Source of the DNA: Leptospiraceae bacterium
GTDB lineage: Bacteria; Spirochaetota; Leptospiria; Leptospirales; Leptospiraceae
Reading direction: 5' to 3'
Assembly (NCBI GenBank): GCA_015075105.1
Contig: JABTUZ010000001.1
Location: 817,001-881,000, forward strand
Length of the DNA: 64,000 nucleotides
In this document: positions 44,382 to 53,019 of the stretch, in pieces
Layout of the letters: each line of letters starts with the position of its first letter
Numbering within the stretch: the first letter of the stretch is position 1
Made by a program: the position numbers and the translations under genes
Notes under the pieces: model-generated
Databases searched by the model: none
What the model saw: only the letters and a program-made list of their open reading frames with translations
Told to the model about the DNA's origin: nothing

Positions 44382-46952
44382 ATGGGGAAGTTAAAAGAAG
44401 AGTCAAAGGAAAATCCACTGTTTTTATTTTCGATCAATAAGCAATTCTTGCCGTATTTGCTTTTATTTTTCGGAATTTTTACCGTATTTTCTCTACTGTC
44501 ATTTGATGAAACGGAAAAAGGAATAGATTTTAATATTTTCGGAAGGGTTGGTTTTTATTTTTCTTATGGGATGTTTTTCTTATTTGGAAAAGCGTCTTAT
44601 ATCCCAGGATTATTTTTTTTATTATTTGCCTATTTAAAATTTCACAAAAAAGAAACAGAGATTGTTTCTCGAATTTTTGTAATACCAATTTTGATTCTAT
44701 CCATTTCTATTTTTTTGAATTCTATCGAAGGGAATTCTGAAAGTATAAAAGCCTCTGGAGGTTTTTTTGGGGAAAAACTTTCAGTTGTATTAGAATATAT
44801 ATTTGGCAGAACAGGGAAAATTATTTCCAATTCTTTATTGTTTTTATATTCGTTTCTCTATTTATTCAGAGAGTCTCCAATGTTGTTGTTGAAAAAGAAT
44901 TTTTCTATTTTTAAAAAGATTTTTCACCTAAAGTTTGTATTAGCAAAAAATATAAAATCAGAAATCTCGAAAGAAGAAATTTGTACTTCCAAAAAAAGAT
45001 ATGAGTTACTCCCTTGGCTTCAAATTAGTAAAAAAGTAAACGAAGTAGAACCTATCCAAGTTAGTAAAAAAGATTTTGAATTAGTTTTAGAAAAGTTAGA
45101 ATTATCTAAAAATGAGAAAAGCTATTCTACCGGAACAATATTCGACGGATTTTTTGAGGATAAAATGGTTTTTAAGTTTCAAAGATCTTCCTCAGATTTG
45201 ATCGAAAAGCTGACAGATATTCCGACAAAATTTACTATAAAAGATAGCGAGTTTTGTGAGCCTATAGATTTTATCGATGAAGGATTTGGCGAATTAGAAA
45301 AAAACCAATTCACTGAAATTCCAGAATCGAGAGAGCTGAACAAACTCGACCTTATAGAGGACTTACCGGAAATCAAGCAAATTCAAGAAAATGAAAATCC
45401 GGAGGATATTCCTGAATCGACTTGGATTGATGATTCTACGATGGATGGGGCTTATAAAAAAAATAAAAAATCTTCCTTGTTGAATGAAGAAGAAAATTTG
45501 TCTTTATTTCCGGCACAAAATACTACAGTTCCCGAAGTAAAACTGAAAAAAAGTTTTTATAATATATCGAGAGAATTGCTGTCAACCAATCAAAATTCCG
45601 GTAAAGACCCTCTATTTAAGATGGAAGCTGAATTTGTTGCTAAAAAAATTGAAGAAATTATCAAAGAGTATGGTTATGATTCAAAAGTAGTCTCCTGGGA
45701 AAAAGGGCCAATAATTACTAGATACGAATTAACCCCACCTCCTGGAGTAAAACTTGGAAGAATTACTTCCCTCTCCGATGAGCTTAAGTTGTATCTTGCA
45801 GTAAAAAGCATTCGAATCGTGGCCCCCATCCCTGGTAAATCCACCATAGGGATAGAAGTCCCAAATAAACACAGAGAAGATATTTTACTTGGAGACATGA
45901 TTCGTGAATCAACTTCTTTGAAAACTTCAAAAGAATTGACTATCCCGCTAGGAAAAGACATATCTGGCAAGAATGTATTAATCGATTTAAACAAGATGCC
46001 CCATTTACTCGTAGCCGGAACTACAGGTTCAGGAAAATCGGTTGCGATGAATTCGATGATATCCTCACTCTTATTTTCCAAGTCTCCCGAAGAGATTCGA
46101 TTTTTAATGATTGACCCTAAGATTGTAGAATTTGCGCCTTATGAAGATGTGCCTCACTTGCTTATGCCGGTGGTCACAGATCCAAGAAAAGCTACAAAAG
46201 CCTTATTTTGGGCTGTTCAAGAAATGGAAGCAAGATATTTTAATGTTTCCAACTTGAGGTGTAGAGATCTGAAAAGTTATAATGAAAAAGTAGAGCTTCC
46301 TCAATACAAATCTAAGTATAAAAAAATGCCTTATATTATTATTTTTATTGACGAGTTGAGCGATTTGATGATGGTCTCAGGAAAAGAATTGGAAGACTAT
46401 ATAGTTAGAATCACTCAAAAATCCAGAGCGGTCGGAATCCATTTAGTCATGGCAACTCAAAGACCTTCAGTGGATGTGATTACAGGACTAATCAAGGCAA
46501 ATTGCCCGGCAAGAATTGCATTTCATGTAGCTCAAAAGACTGACTCTAAAATCATCCTAGATTACAATGGTGCAGACACTCTTCTTGGAAAGGGCGACAT
46601 GCTGTATAAGTCTCCTACATCTGCCGATCTACAGAGAATTCAAGCTCCTTATGTTTCAGAAGATGAAGTAGAAAAAATTGTGGAGGAATGCAGAAAATTC
46701 GGAAATCCTTCTTATGTTGATATTAGCCTTGATGAAGAGGCTGTTTTAGAAGAGCTTGCAGAAGAAGATGAAGGGTTATTTGAAGAAGCTTGGGAAATCG
46801 TAAGGCTTGACAGAAAAGCAAGTGCCAGCTATTTGCAAAGAAGAATGAGAATCGGATACAATAAAGCCGCTAGGCTCATGGAGCTAATGGAAGAAAAGGG
46901 TTATGTAGGTCCACAGATTGGCTCGAAGCAGAGAGAAATTCTAAAATCTTGA
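44382..46952 (+). CDS. ftsK: DNA translocase FtsK/SpoIIIE
   Basis: 856 residues. Four N-terminal membrane spans lie within about 20-175, followed by an acidic/charged linker (about 175-400). The motor has Walker A VAGTTGSGKSVAMNSM near residue 543 and Walker B IIIFIDELSDLMMV, then ATQRPSVDVITGLIKANCPARIAF. The C-terminal ~65 residues (RLDRKASASYLQRRMRIGYNKAARLMELME) are the gamma winged helix that reads KOPS-type sites. It pumps chromosomal DNA at the septum. Confidence 0.96.
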   Translation: MGKLKEESKENPLFLFSINKQFLPYLLLFFGIFTVFSLLSFDETEKGIDFNIFGRVGFYFSYGMFFLFGKASYIPGLFFLLFAYLKFHKKETEIVSRIFVIPILILSISIFLNSIEGNSESIKASGGFFGEKLSVVLEYIFGRTGKIISNSLLFLYSFLYLFRESPMLLLKKNFSIFKKIFHLKFVLAKNIKSEISKEEICTSKKRYELLPWLQISKKVNEVEPIQVSKKDFELVLEKLELSKNEKSYSTGTIFDGFFEDKMVFKFQRSSSDLIEKLTDIPTKFTIKDSEFCEPIDFIDEGFGELEKNQFTEIPESRELNKLDLIEDLPEIKQIQENENPEDIPESTWIDDSTMDGAYKKNKKSSLLNEEENLSLFPAQNTTVPEVKLKKSFYNISRELLSTNQNSGKDPLFKMEAEFVAKKIEEIIKEYGYDSKVVSWEKGPIITRYELTPPPGVKLGRITSLSDELKLYLAVKSIRIVAPIPGKSTIGIEVPNKHREDILLGDMIRESTSLKTSKELTIPLGKDISGKNVLIDLNKMPHLLVAGTTGSGKSVAMNSMISSLLFSKSPEEIRFLMIDPKIVEFAPYEDVPHLLMPVVTDPRKATKALFWAVQEMEARYFNVSNLRCRDLKSYNEKVELPQYKSKYKKMPYIIIFIDELSDLMMVSGKELEDYIVRITQKSRAVGIHLVMATQRPSVDVITGLIKANCPARIAFHVAQKTDSKIILDYNGADTLLGKGDMLYKSPTSADLQRIQAPYVSEDEVEKIVEECRKFGNPSYVDISLDEEAVLEELAEEDEGLFEEAWEIVRLDRKASASYLQRRMRIGYNKAARLMELMEEKGYVGPQIGSKQREILKS

Positions 46953-47074
46953 TTTTTTTCTAATGAAAAATATATTCAAATTGAATTAGAAAGAGAAATT
47001 AAAAAAAGTGACAAAGTATAAGTATTTCACAAAATCGTTTAAAATTCAGTAATTTCGGAAGAGTAAATAAGGGT

Positions 47075-47797
47075 ATGACAACAAAATTTTTTTCTTTTTT
47101 AGTAAAGATTTGTATTATTTTTAGTATTTTTTTTAGTTTTTTTCCGGTTTTCTCTCAGCCTCATAACTGGAACTCCCCATCTGAAGTCGTAAAAAAGATT
47201 AAGAAAAAATTTGCAAACATGAAAAGTTATTCTGCGGAGTTTCGGATTACTACAGTGAATAATAAGAAAACAACTCTGCACAGAGGAACTTGCTTTTATA
47301 AAGCACCTGGAAAAATTCGATACGATTTTAAAGAGCCAGAAGGTGATGCTATTGTATCCGACGGGAAAACTTTATGGATTTATATTAAAAGAATCGGTGC
47401 TGTTGGAAAACAAGATCTTGAGCTTAAAAAGAGCAACTCTTCCGGACCTATTTTTCAAACTGGTTCGGTTGAGGGGTTGAATAGATTATTTAGAAAGTAC
47501 CATTATAAATTTGATTCAATCAACCAGCCACAGATTTCTCCGAAAGACGGAAAGTCGTACTTTGTTTTGGCTTTAGAGCAAAGAGAAAAAATAGGAGGTT
47601 ATGAACAAATGATTTTATTCGTTGATTCAGAGACTTACTTGATTAAAAAAGCAGTGGCTATAGACGGAAGAGGAAAAGAATCTACTTTGGAGTTCGCGTC
47701 CATTCAATTGGATACGGACATTGAGGACGGAATATTTAACTATCATATTAGCGGAAATGCAAAAATTGTAAATAACCCACTTGTAAGCGAGAATTAG
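47075..47797 (+). CDS. LolA-like outer-membrane lipoprotein carrier
   Basis: 240 residues. A signal peptide ends near FFPVFSQ. The mature part begins [21 protein letters not shown] and continues [35 protein letters not shown], the typical beta-sheet start of LolA/LolB folds. LolA ferries lipoproteins across the periplasm, fitting the lipoprotein-rich content of the window. AAGGG precedes the ATG. Confidence 0.85.
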   Translation: MTTKFFSFLVKICIIFSIFFSFFPVFSQPHNWNSPSEVVKKIKKKFANMKSYSAEFRITTVNNKKTTLHRGTCFYKAPGKIRYDFKEPEGDAIVSDGKTLWIYIKRIGAVGKQDLELKKSNSSGPIFQTGSVEGLNRLFRKYHYKFDSINQPQISPKDGKSYFVLALEQREKIGGYEQMILFVDSETYLIKKAVAIDGRGKESTLEFASIQLDTDIEDGIFNYHISGNAKIVNNPLVSEN

Positions 47798-47799
47798 TA

Positions 47800-48903
47800 A
47801 TGGATAGAAAAAGAGTAGGGCAGATTTTAAAAGAAGCAAGAGAAGCAAAAAAACTAGCAGTTAGAGATGTGGCTAAAGAAACAAAAATTTCTGTTAAGTT
47901 TATTTTAGCACTTGAAAATGAAGATTACGCGCAGTTCCCCGGAGAAACCTTTGCCTTGGGTTTTTTAAGAAACTATTCCGATTATTTAAAAACAGACACA
48001 GGTGCTTTAATCAATTTGTACAAGGGAGAAAAAATCGAAGAATCTCAGGTGCCTTTAGAAGAGTTGACTAAGCCAACAATTGCAGGGTTTGGCAGCTTTG
48101 ATAAGTTTAGAGCAATTACCGTTCTTGGAACTCTTGCTGTACTATTTTCAGTTTATTTAATTTTTAAAGCATTTGAAGGAAACGATTCCAGTTTTGAAGA
48201 CGAGCACTCAAGCGAGGTATCAAAAGAAAAAACTGAGTTGCCGAGAGATTTAACATTTGTTTCTCAGTCAGTCCCGGAAAATACGAGTGTGCCGTTTATA
48301 TTAACTTCTGAAAGAGGAGTCAGTTTTAGCGTAAGCAATCAGCAATGCAATATATTTATTAAAAGCGCCAAAGAAAATTCTGACCCTTCTCAAAATAAAG
48401 CTGTGATAGGTTTTAATATTGCCTCCGATAGAAAAATCTATTCCTTTGAAACGAAAGTTGGAGATGAAACAGTTTTAACAAACAGTATTCCTGAGTTGTC
48501 AACTTTGCGAAGAGATATTCGAATCTTGACCCAAGCCATTACCGGTAAGTCCGCTAAATTGCTAATCACCTTGAGTGAAGAAAAAGCAGGTACCGTAAAA
48601 AAACCGGTAGGAGATGTTCCTATACAAGTTGCACTGTATTTTTTAAAATCCAGCTATTTAGAATATATTTTAGACGGGCAAATGGGAGAGAGAGGGCTTG
48701 TAGCTGCGGGGGAAGTTAGACAATTGGAAGCCAAGGACAGGTTGGAAATAAAAGTCGGAGACGGTGGGGCAGTTGAGATGGTACAAAATGGGAAAGATAA
48801 GGTAAGATTGGGAAAACCCGGTAAACTCGTAAAAAAAGTGTATTATAAAGCACCGAGCCTTTATGATAGTACTCAATACACTATAAAAGAGCTTGGTGAA
48901 TAG
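47800..48903 (+). CDS. RodZ-like helix-turn-helix membrane protein
   Basis: 367 residues. The N-terminal ~75 residues (VGQILKEAREAKKLAVRDVAKETKISVKFILALENEDYAQFPGETFALGFLRNYSDYL) form the RodZ-type HTH_25 domain. A membrane helix lies at about 107-122 (AITVLGTLAVLFSVYLIF). The large outer part ends in an SLEYILDGQMGERG...LEIKVGDGGAVEM-type C-terminal domain resembling RodZ/DUF4115. RodZ links MreB to the wall machinery. It begins two bases after lolA, and its stop overlaps the rimO start (TAGTG). Confidence 0.82.
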   Translation: MDRKRVGQILKEAREAKKLAVRDVAKETKISVKFILALENEDYAQFPGETFALGFLRNYSDYLKTDTGALINLYKGEKIEESQVPLEELTKPTIAGFGSFDKFRAITVLGTLAVLFSVYLIFKAFEGNDSSFEDEHSSEVSKEKTELPRDLTFVSQSVPENTSVPFILTSERGVSFSVSNQQCNIFIKSAKENSDPSQNKAVIGFNIASDRKIYSFETKVGDETVLTNSIPELSTLRRDIRILTQAITGKSAKLLITLSEEKAGTVKKPVGDVPIQVALYFLKSSYLEYILDGQMGERGLVAAGEVRQLEAKDRLEIKVGDGGAVEMVQNGKDKVRLGKPGKLVKKVYYKAPSLYDSTQYTIKELGE

Positions 48904-50261
48904 TGAAAAGTTTGAAGAATAGAAAAATTTCTATTTCCAAGCCAAAGTTTTCTGATAATAAAAAATCTTTTTATATCACTACATTAGGATGTCCTAAAAA
49001 TACTGCCGACTCAAGAAGTATGAGAGAGTCTCTAATCCGAGAAGGATTCTTCCCTGCGGATAATCCTGAAAATAGCAATTTTCATTTGATCAATAGTTGT
49101 ACTTTCATTAAAGGGGCAACTAAGGAAACTATAGAAACTATTTTGGAAGCAGGAGAAATCAAAAAAAAAGAAAAGGATCAAAAATTAGTAGTGGTTGGTT
49201 GTTTTGCAGAGCGATACCCGGATGAAATTAAAAAAGAAATTCCCGAAGTCGATTATGTTTTTGGTACAGGGCAATACGACAAAGCAGGTCTATTACTAAA
49301 AGAAAAGTTTTCTAAAGACCTAAAGGTATTCACAAGATTTGAGGATGAATTATTTATTCGAGAGAGTGAAAGTGATGCACAAACCCCCCATGCATTTATA
49401 AAAATTTCTGATGGCTGCAATAGAGGGTGTAGTTTTTGTATCATTCCAAAATTGAGAGGTAGTTTTAGAGAAGTTTCTCTTTTTGAAATTTTGGAAGATT
49501 GCAAGAAAATGCTGAATAAGGGAGCCATAGAGCTTTGCTTGGTTTCTCAGGATTCGGTATTCTATGGGAAAAATACTGAAATTTTGATGGATACGATTCA
49601 AAAAATTACGGATTTGGACAAGCTGAAACTTCTTAGACTACTGTATTTATACCCTGATAAGAAGACCGAAAAACTTTTAGATTTGGTAATACAAAACGAA
49701 AAAATTGCACCTTACTTTGAATCTCCTATTCAACACGTATCTGATAAAATTTTAAAATCAATGAATCGTACTGGAAGCTATTCATTTTACAAAAATCTTT
49801 TTTTAAAAGCGAGACAAAAATCAGGATTGGAAATTCGCACATCTATAATACTCGGCTTTCCGGGTGAGACCACAGAAGACGTTGATCTGGTTTTAAAATT
49901 TATAGAAGAAGTCAAACCTGAAAAATTAGCATTATTTAGTTTCTCTCCTGAAGAAGATACACCTGCGTACAATCTACCAAGAAATATCTCCGGGAAAGAA
50001 GTGAGTCACAGAGTCAATCTTGTAAGAGATTTTCATTTGGAGATATTAAAAAAAATTCACCAAGAAAGAATTGGCAAGATATTTGATGCGATTGTGTCAG
50101 AAAAAGAAGATGAAAACTTTTTGGTAAGAAGATTTCAAGACGCACCAGAAATAGACGAAATAGTTTTTGTAGATAAGAAAGATTTAAAATTGGGGCAAAT
50201 TGGAAAGGTTCGAATTGATTCATTTTCCGAATACGATATGGAAGGTACTTGGATACAATGA
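48903..50261 (+). CDS. rimO: Ribosomal protein S12 methylthiotransferase
   Basis: 452 residues from a GTG at 48903. UPF0004 N-terminal cysteines (TLGCPKN, NSCTF, VGCFAERY), the radical-SAM cluster motif DGCNRGCSFCIIPK near residue 170 and a C-terminal TRAM domain (about 385-452) are present. RimO methylthiolates an Asp of S12. The stop overlaps the pgsA start (ATGA). Confidence 0.95.
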   Translation: MKSLKNRKISISKPKFSDNKKSFYITTLGCPKNTADSRSMRESLIREGFFPADNPENSNFHLINSCTFIKGATKETIETILEAGEIKKKEKDQKLVVVGCFAERYPDEIKKEIPEVDYVFGTGQYDKAGLLLKEKFSKDLKVFTRFEDELFIRESESDAQTPHAFIKISDGCNRGCSFCIIPKLRGSFREVSLFEILEDCKKMLNKGAIELCLVSQDSVFYGKNTEILMDTIQKITDLDKLKLLRLLYLYPDKKTEKLLDLVIQNEKIAPYFESPIQHVSDKILKSMNRTGSYSFYKNLFLKARQKSGLEIRTSIILGFPGETTEDVDLVLKFIEEVKPEKLALFSFSPEEDTPAYNLPRNISGKEVSHRVNLVRDFHLEILKKIHQERIGKIFDAIVSEKEDENFLVRRFQDAPEIDEIVFVDKKDLKLGQIGKVRIDSFSEYDMEGTWIQ

Positions 50262-50995
50262 AGTTTGAAAAAGAATTGAACTTTCCGAATATTCTGACAG
50301 TTGTTCGCGTTTTGATTGTACCTTTTTTTATATATTTTCTATTTCAAGACGGTTTAGTTTATAGAGTGACTGCATTTTTATTTTTCGTTCTCGCTTCTCT
50401 AACTGACCTTATCGATGGGTATCTCGCAAGAAAGTGGAATCAAGAAACTGAGTTTGGAAAATTCTTAGACCCCCTAGCGGATAAGATTTTAGTGATCGGT
50501 AGCTTCATCACTTTTATTCTATTAGACGAGCAGATTGAGTTGTGGATGGTATTACTGATTATTTTTAGAGATATGCTGATTACTACGCTTAGGTTTTTGG
50601 CAATTCGTTTAAATAAATCTCTACGAACTACCATGATGGGAAAAGTAAAAACTACTTTTCAGATGACCGCAATTTTACTGCTTCTCATTTTCTTTATGTT
50701 GCTATCTATTCGAGAAAGAAATGCGATAAACTTAATTTTTGAAAATGGAAGGGCAAGCGGGCTTACGGTTTTTGAGATTGCGAACGATAATTTTTTTAAT
50801 CTATACAATACTTTAAGTTCTGGTATTCAATTATCTATTTCTCAGTGTATTTTTCAAATAGCTACATTTGTCCCGTATTATGCAATGTTATTTACTACTT
50901 TTATCACAGTTTTGTCCGGGTTAAGATATTTAGTCACAAATTTAGAGTTATTAAAATTGCAAAATTTACTACAGGTATTGTTTAGAAAAAAATGA
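50258..50995 (+). CDS. pgsA: CDP-diacylglycerol-glycerol-3-phosphate 3-phosphatidyltransferase
   Basis: 245 residues from the ATG at 50258, overlapping the rimO stop as ATGA. The CDP-alcohol phosphotransferase motif is intact: DLIDGYLARKWNQETEFGKFLDPLADK (D-G-x2-A-R-x8-G-x3-D-x3-D, within 50399-50482). Several membrane spans. Makes phosphatidylglycerol phosphate. A variable insert of about 50 residues near 160-200 precedes the last spans. The stop overlaps trpD (ATGA, 50992-50995). Confidence 0.9.
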   Translation: MKFEKELNFPNILTVVRVLIVPFFIYFLFQDGLVYRVTAFLFFVLASLTDLIDGYLARKWNQETEFGKFLDPLADKILVIGSFITFILLDEQIELWMVLLIIFRDMLITTLRFLAIRLNKSLRTTMMGKVKTTFQMTAILLLLIFFMLLSIRERNAINLIFENGRASGLTVFEIANDNFFNLYNTLSSGIQLSISQCIFQIATFVPYYAMLFTTFITVLSGLRYLVTNLELLKLQNLLQVLFRKK

Positions 50996-51999
50996 ACTCT
51001 AAAGAAATCCTTTTTAAGGTTGTAGATAAAGAAAATCTTACAAAAAATGAGGCGTATGATTTTTTATCTCTTGTAATGAAAGGAGATTTCTCGGAAATTC
51101 TTCTGTCATCTTTTCTTACAGCCATGAAGTTCAAGGGAGAGGTTTCAGACGAGCTTTTTGGCTTTGCTAGGGCAATGAGAGACGCTGCGATTAAGCCAAA
51201 AAGGAAGTTTGATTTTGATTTTTTAGATACTTGCGGAACGGGTGGAGATGGTAAAAATTCGATAAATATATCTACATTGGCAGCACTTACCCTTGCATCT
51301 ATGGGAGTGAAGGTTGCAAAGCACGGCAATCGCTCTGTTTCTTCTGTTTGCGGATCCAGTGATTTGTTGATTGAGTTAGGCTATAAAATGGACAAAACTC
51401 ACGAAGAGGTCGAAGAAAATTTTTTGCGGTTTGGTTTTGTATTTTTGTTTGCACCATTTTGGCACCCTGCAATGAAGTTTGCTGCCAATGTGAGAAAAGA
51501 GTTAGGGTTTAGGACATTTTTTAACTTGATCGGTCCTCTGTGCAATCCATTTTCTGCACCTTACCAGATTGTTGGAGTCTATTCAAAAGAATACCTTGAA
51601 ATTATAAGTAAGGTTTTAATTCAGTTGGAGTTGAAAAAATCCATAGTATGCCACTCTGAAGACGGATTTGATGAATTTTCAGTATTTCATCCTACACTAT
51701 ATTATCACTCTAATGGAAATGATTTATCAAAAGAAATATTTCACCCATCAGTGTTGAAGTTGAAAAATCTAAAAGAAGAAGAAATTTTCACTGATTCGAG
51801 AGAAAAATCGGTTAAAATGGTCAAAGAAATTCTTTTGGGAAAGATCAACACTGGTAGCTATGCTGTTGCTTTGAACGCAGGCGTATCACTTTATCTTATG
51901 GAAATAGTAAAATCTATTCCAGAAGGATTTGAAAGGGCTTTGTCTGAGATAGAGTGTGGCAAGATCAATGAATATTTTAGTAGAATTTTAAACGGGTAG
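50992..51999 (+). CDS. trpD: Anthranilate phosphoribosyltransferase
   Basis: 335 residues. LDTCGTGGDGKNSINISTLAAL is the PRPP-binding block; KHGNRSVSSVCGSSDLLIELGY, HPAMKFAANVRKELGFRTFFNLIGPLCNP and a late G-SYAVALNAG segment follow. It adds phosphoribose to anthranilate in tryptophan synthesis. No other trp gene is nearby; it lies between pgsA and the yajC-secDF operon. Confidence 0.94.
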   Translation: MNSKEILFKVVDKENLTKNEAYDFLSLVMKGDFSEILLSSFLTAMKFKGEVSDELFGFARAMRDAAIKPKRKFDFDFLDTCGTGGDGKNSINISTLAALTLASMGVKVAKHGNRSVSSVCGSSDLLIELGYKMDKTHEEVEENFLRFGFVFLFAPFWHPAMKFAANVRKELGFRTFFNLIGPLCNPFSAPYQIVGVYSKEYLEIISKVLIQLELKKSIVCHSEDGFDEFSVFHPTLYYHSNGNDLSKEIFHPSVLKLKNLKEEEIFTDSREKSVKMVKEILLGKINTGSYAVALNAGVSLYLMEIVKSIPEGFERALSEIECGKINEYFSRILNG

Positions 52000-52017
52000 A
52001 AAAACTAATCAATTTAT

Positions 52018-52039
52018 AAGCCTAAAGGAGGCTTTTTTT
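52018..52039 (+). terminator. Terminator-like hairpin overlapping the yajC Shine-Dalgarno
   Basis: AAGCCT (52018-52023), loop AAAGG and AGGCTT (52029-52034) form a 6-bp stem whose 3' arm runs into seven Ts (52033-52039), which end at the yajC ATG (52040). The ribosome-binding site AGGAGG (52026-52031) lies partly in the loop and partly in the 3' arm. The same bases can act as a terminator after trpD or expose or hide the yajC start. Confidence 0.65.
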
Positions 52040-52369
52040 ATGCTAAACAATGAGTACTTTTTTCAGATAGGGGCAATACTTGCACAAGACAGTGGCGCAG
52101 ACCCTAACAAATCAATATTTTCAACGTTAATTTTGATTCCGGTGATGTTTATTATCATGTATTTTTTGGTGATACGTCCTCAAAGAAAAGAAGAAAAAAA
52201 GAAAAAAGAAATGATTGCTAATCTAAAAAAAGGGGACTCGGTATTAACAACCTCCGGGATTTACGGTAAAATTGTAGAGTTCAAAGACAATAACGAAACT
52301 GTGGTTTTGAATATTGCCCAAGATACAAATGTTTTGTTTGCTGCTTCTTCTGTGATTAAAAAGAAATAG
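52040..52369 (+). CDS. yajC: Preprotein translocase subunit YajC
   Basis: 109 residues. One membrane helix (LILIPVMFIIMYFLVIRPQRKEEKKKKE) and GDSVLTTSGIYGKIVEFKDNNETVVLNI match YajC. It is an accessory of SecDF in protein export. Its start follows an SD/terminator hairpin. One base separates it from the next gene's possible GTG. Confidence 0.95.
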   Translation: MLNNEYFFQIGAILAQDSGADPNKSIFSTLILIPVMFIIMYFLVIRPQRKEEKKKKEMIANLKKGDSVLTTSGIYGKIVEFKDNNETVVLNIAQDTNVLFAASSVIKKK

Positions 52370-52373
52370 AGTG

Positions 52374-52997
52374 ATGATTCGGATATTTTCTTTTCTTATT
52401 TGTTTTATTCTTTTGTTTTCTTCTTATCTGTATTCACAGGAAGGAGAAGATGATTTTTTAGATAAAGTCAGTGAAGAAAAGCCAAAGAAGGTTACCAAAA
52501 AAGAGAATCCGAAAAATAGTCCTCAACCAAAACGAAAAAGAAAAAAAAAGAAATCTATAAGTAAGACCAAAAATTCAATCAATAAAAAAAAGATAGAAAA
52601 TACTTTAGAAAAATCTGAAAACAATAGTTCTGTTTCACCTCAAAAATACAGTGAGGGCGATTGGATCAACGAAGAGTTGGAAGTGAAATCAGATCGAATT
52701 GAAGGAATAGACCGGAAACCTGAAAATCTTTCAACTAATACAGAAAAGAAATCGACTGATTTCTCTTTTAACTCAGAAAATAAAACAACTATTTCTGTTA
52801 CTGAACCGAAACCTATAGAGACCAAATCCTTATTAGAGAAATTCTTTGGATCTTTTTCTGATTATAAAAAGGTGCTAATCATTTTTGGTTTTATTATTGC
52901 ATTTATTATTTATAGAATCAAAGTCGGGAAGAGTAAAGCAGGTGGGAGTTCTCCAAGAGGCTCTCCGAGAACTATCAGTAATTTCCGAAAAAAATAA
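52374..52997 (+). CDS. Lys/Ser-rich exported membrane protein between yajC and secD
   Basis: 207 residues from the ATG at 52374 (a GTG at 52371 is possible). The signal peptide ends near SSYLYSQ. The region ~25-150 is disordered and very rich in Lys, Ser, Asn and Glu. One membrane helix (about 165-180, VLIIFGFIIAFIIYRI) is near the C-terminus with a short basic tail. No family is recognised. Its place inside the yajC-secD-secF operon suggests a Sec-linked role, but that is only context. Confidence 0.75.
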   Translation: MIRIFSFLICFILLFSSYLYSQEGEDDFLDKVSEEKPKKVTKKENPKNSPQPKRKRKKKKSISKTKNSINKKKIENTLEKSENNSSVSPQKYSEGDWINEELEVKSDRIEGIDRKPENLSTNTEKKSTDFSFNSENKTTISVTEPKPIETKSLLEKFFGSFSDYKKVLIIFGFIIAFIIYRIKVGKSKAGGSSPRGSPRTISNFRKK

Positions 52998-53019
52998 TAA
53001 TTATATTTAGGAGTAAGTT

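Noticed and set aside
46957-46992. TTTCTAAT/ATTAGAAA inverted repeat after ftsK as a terminator
   Set aside because: The stem is all A/T but for one pair, the loop is about 20 bases, and no T tract follows on the plus strand.
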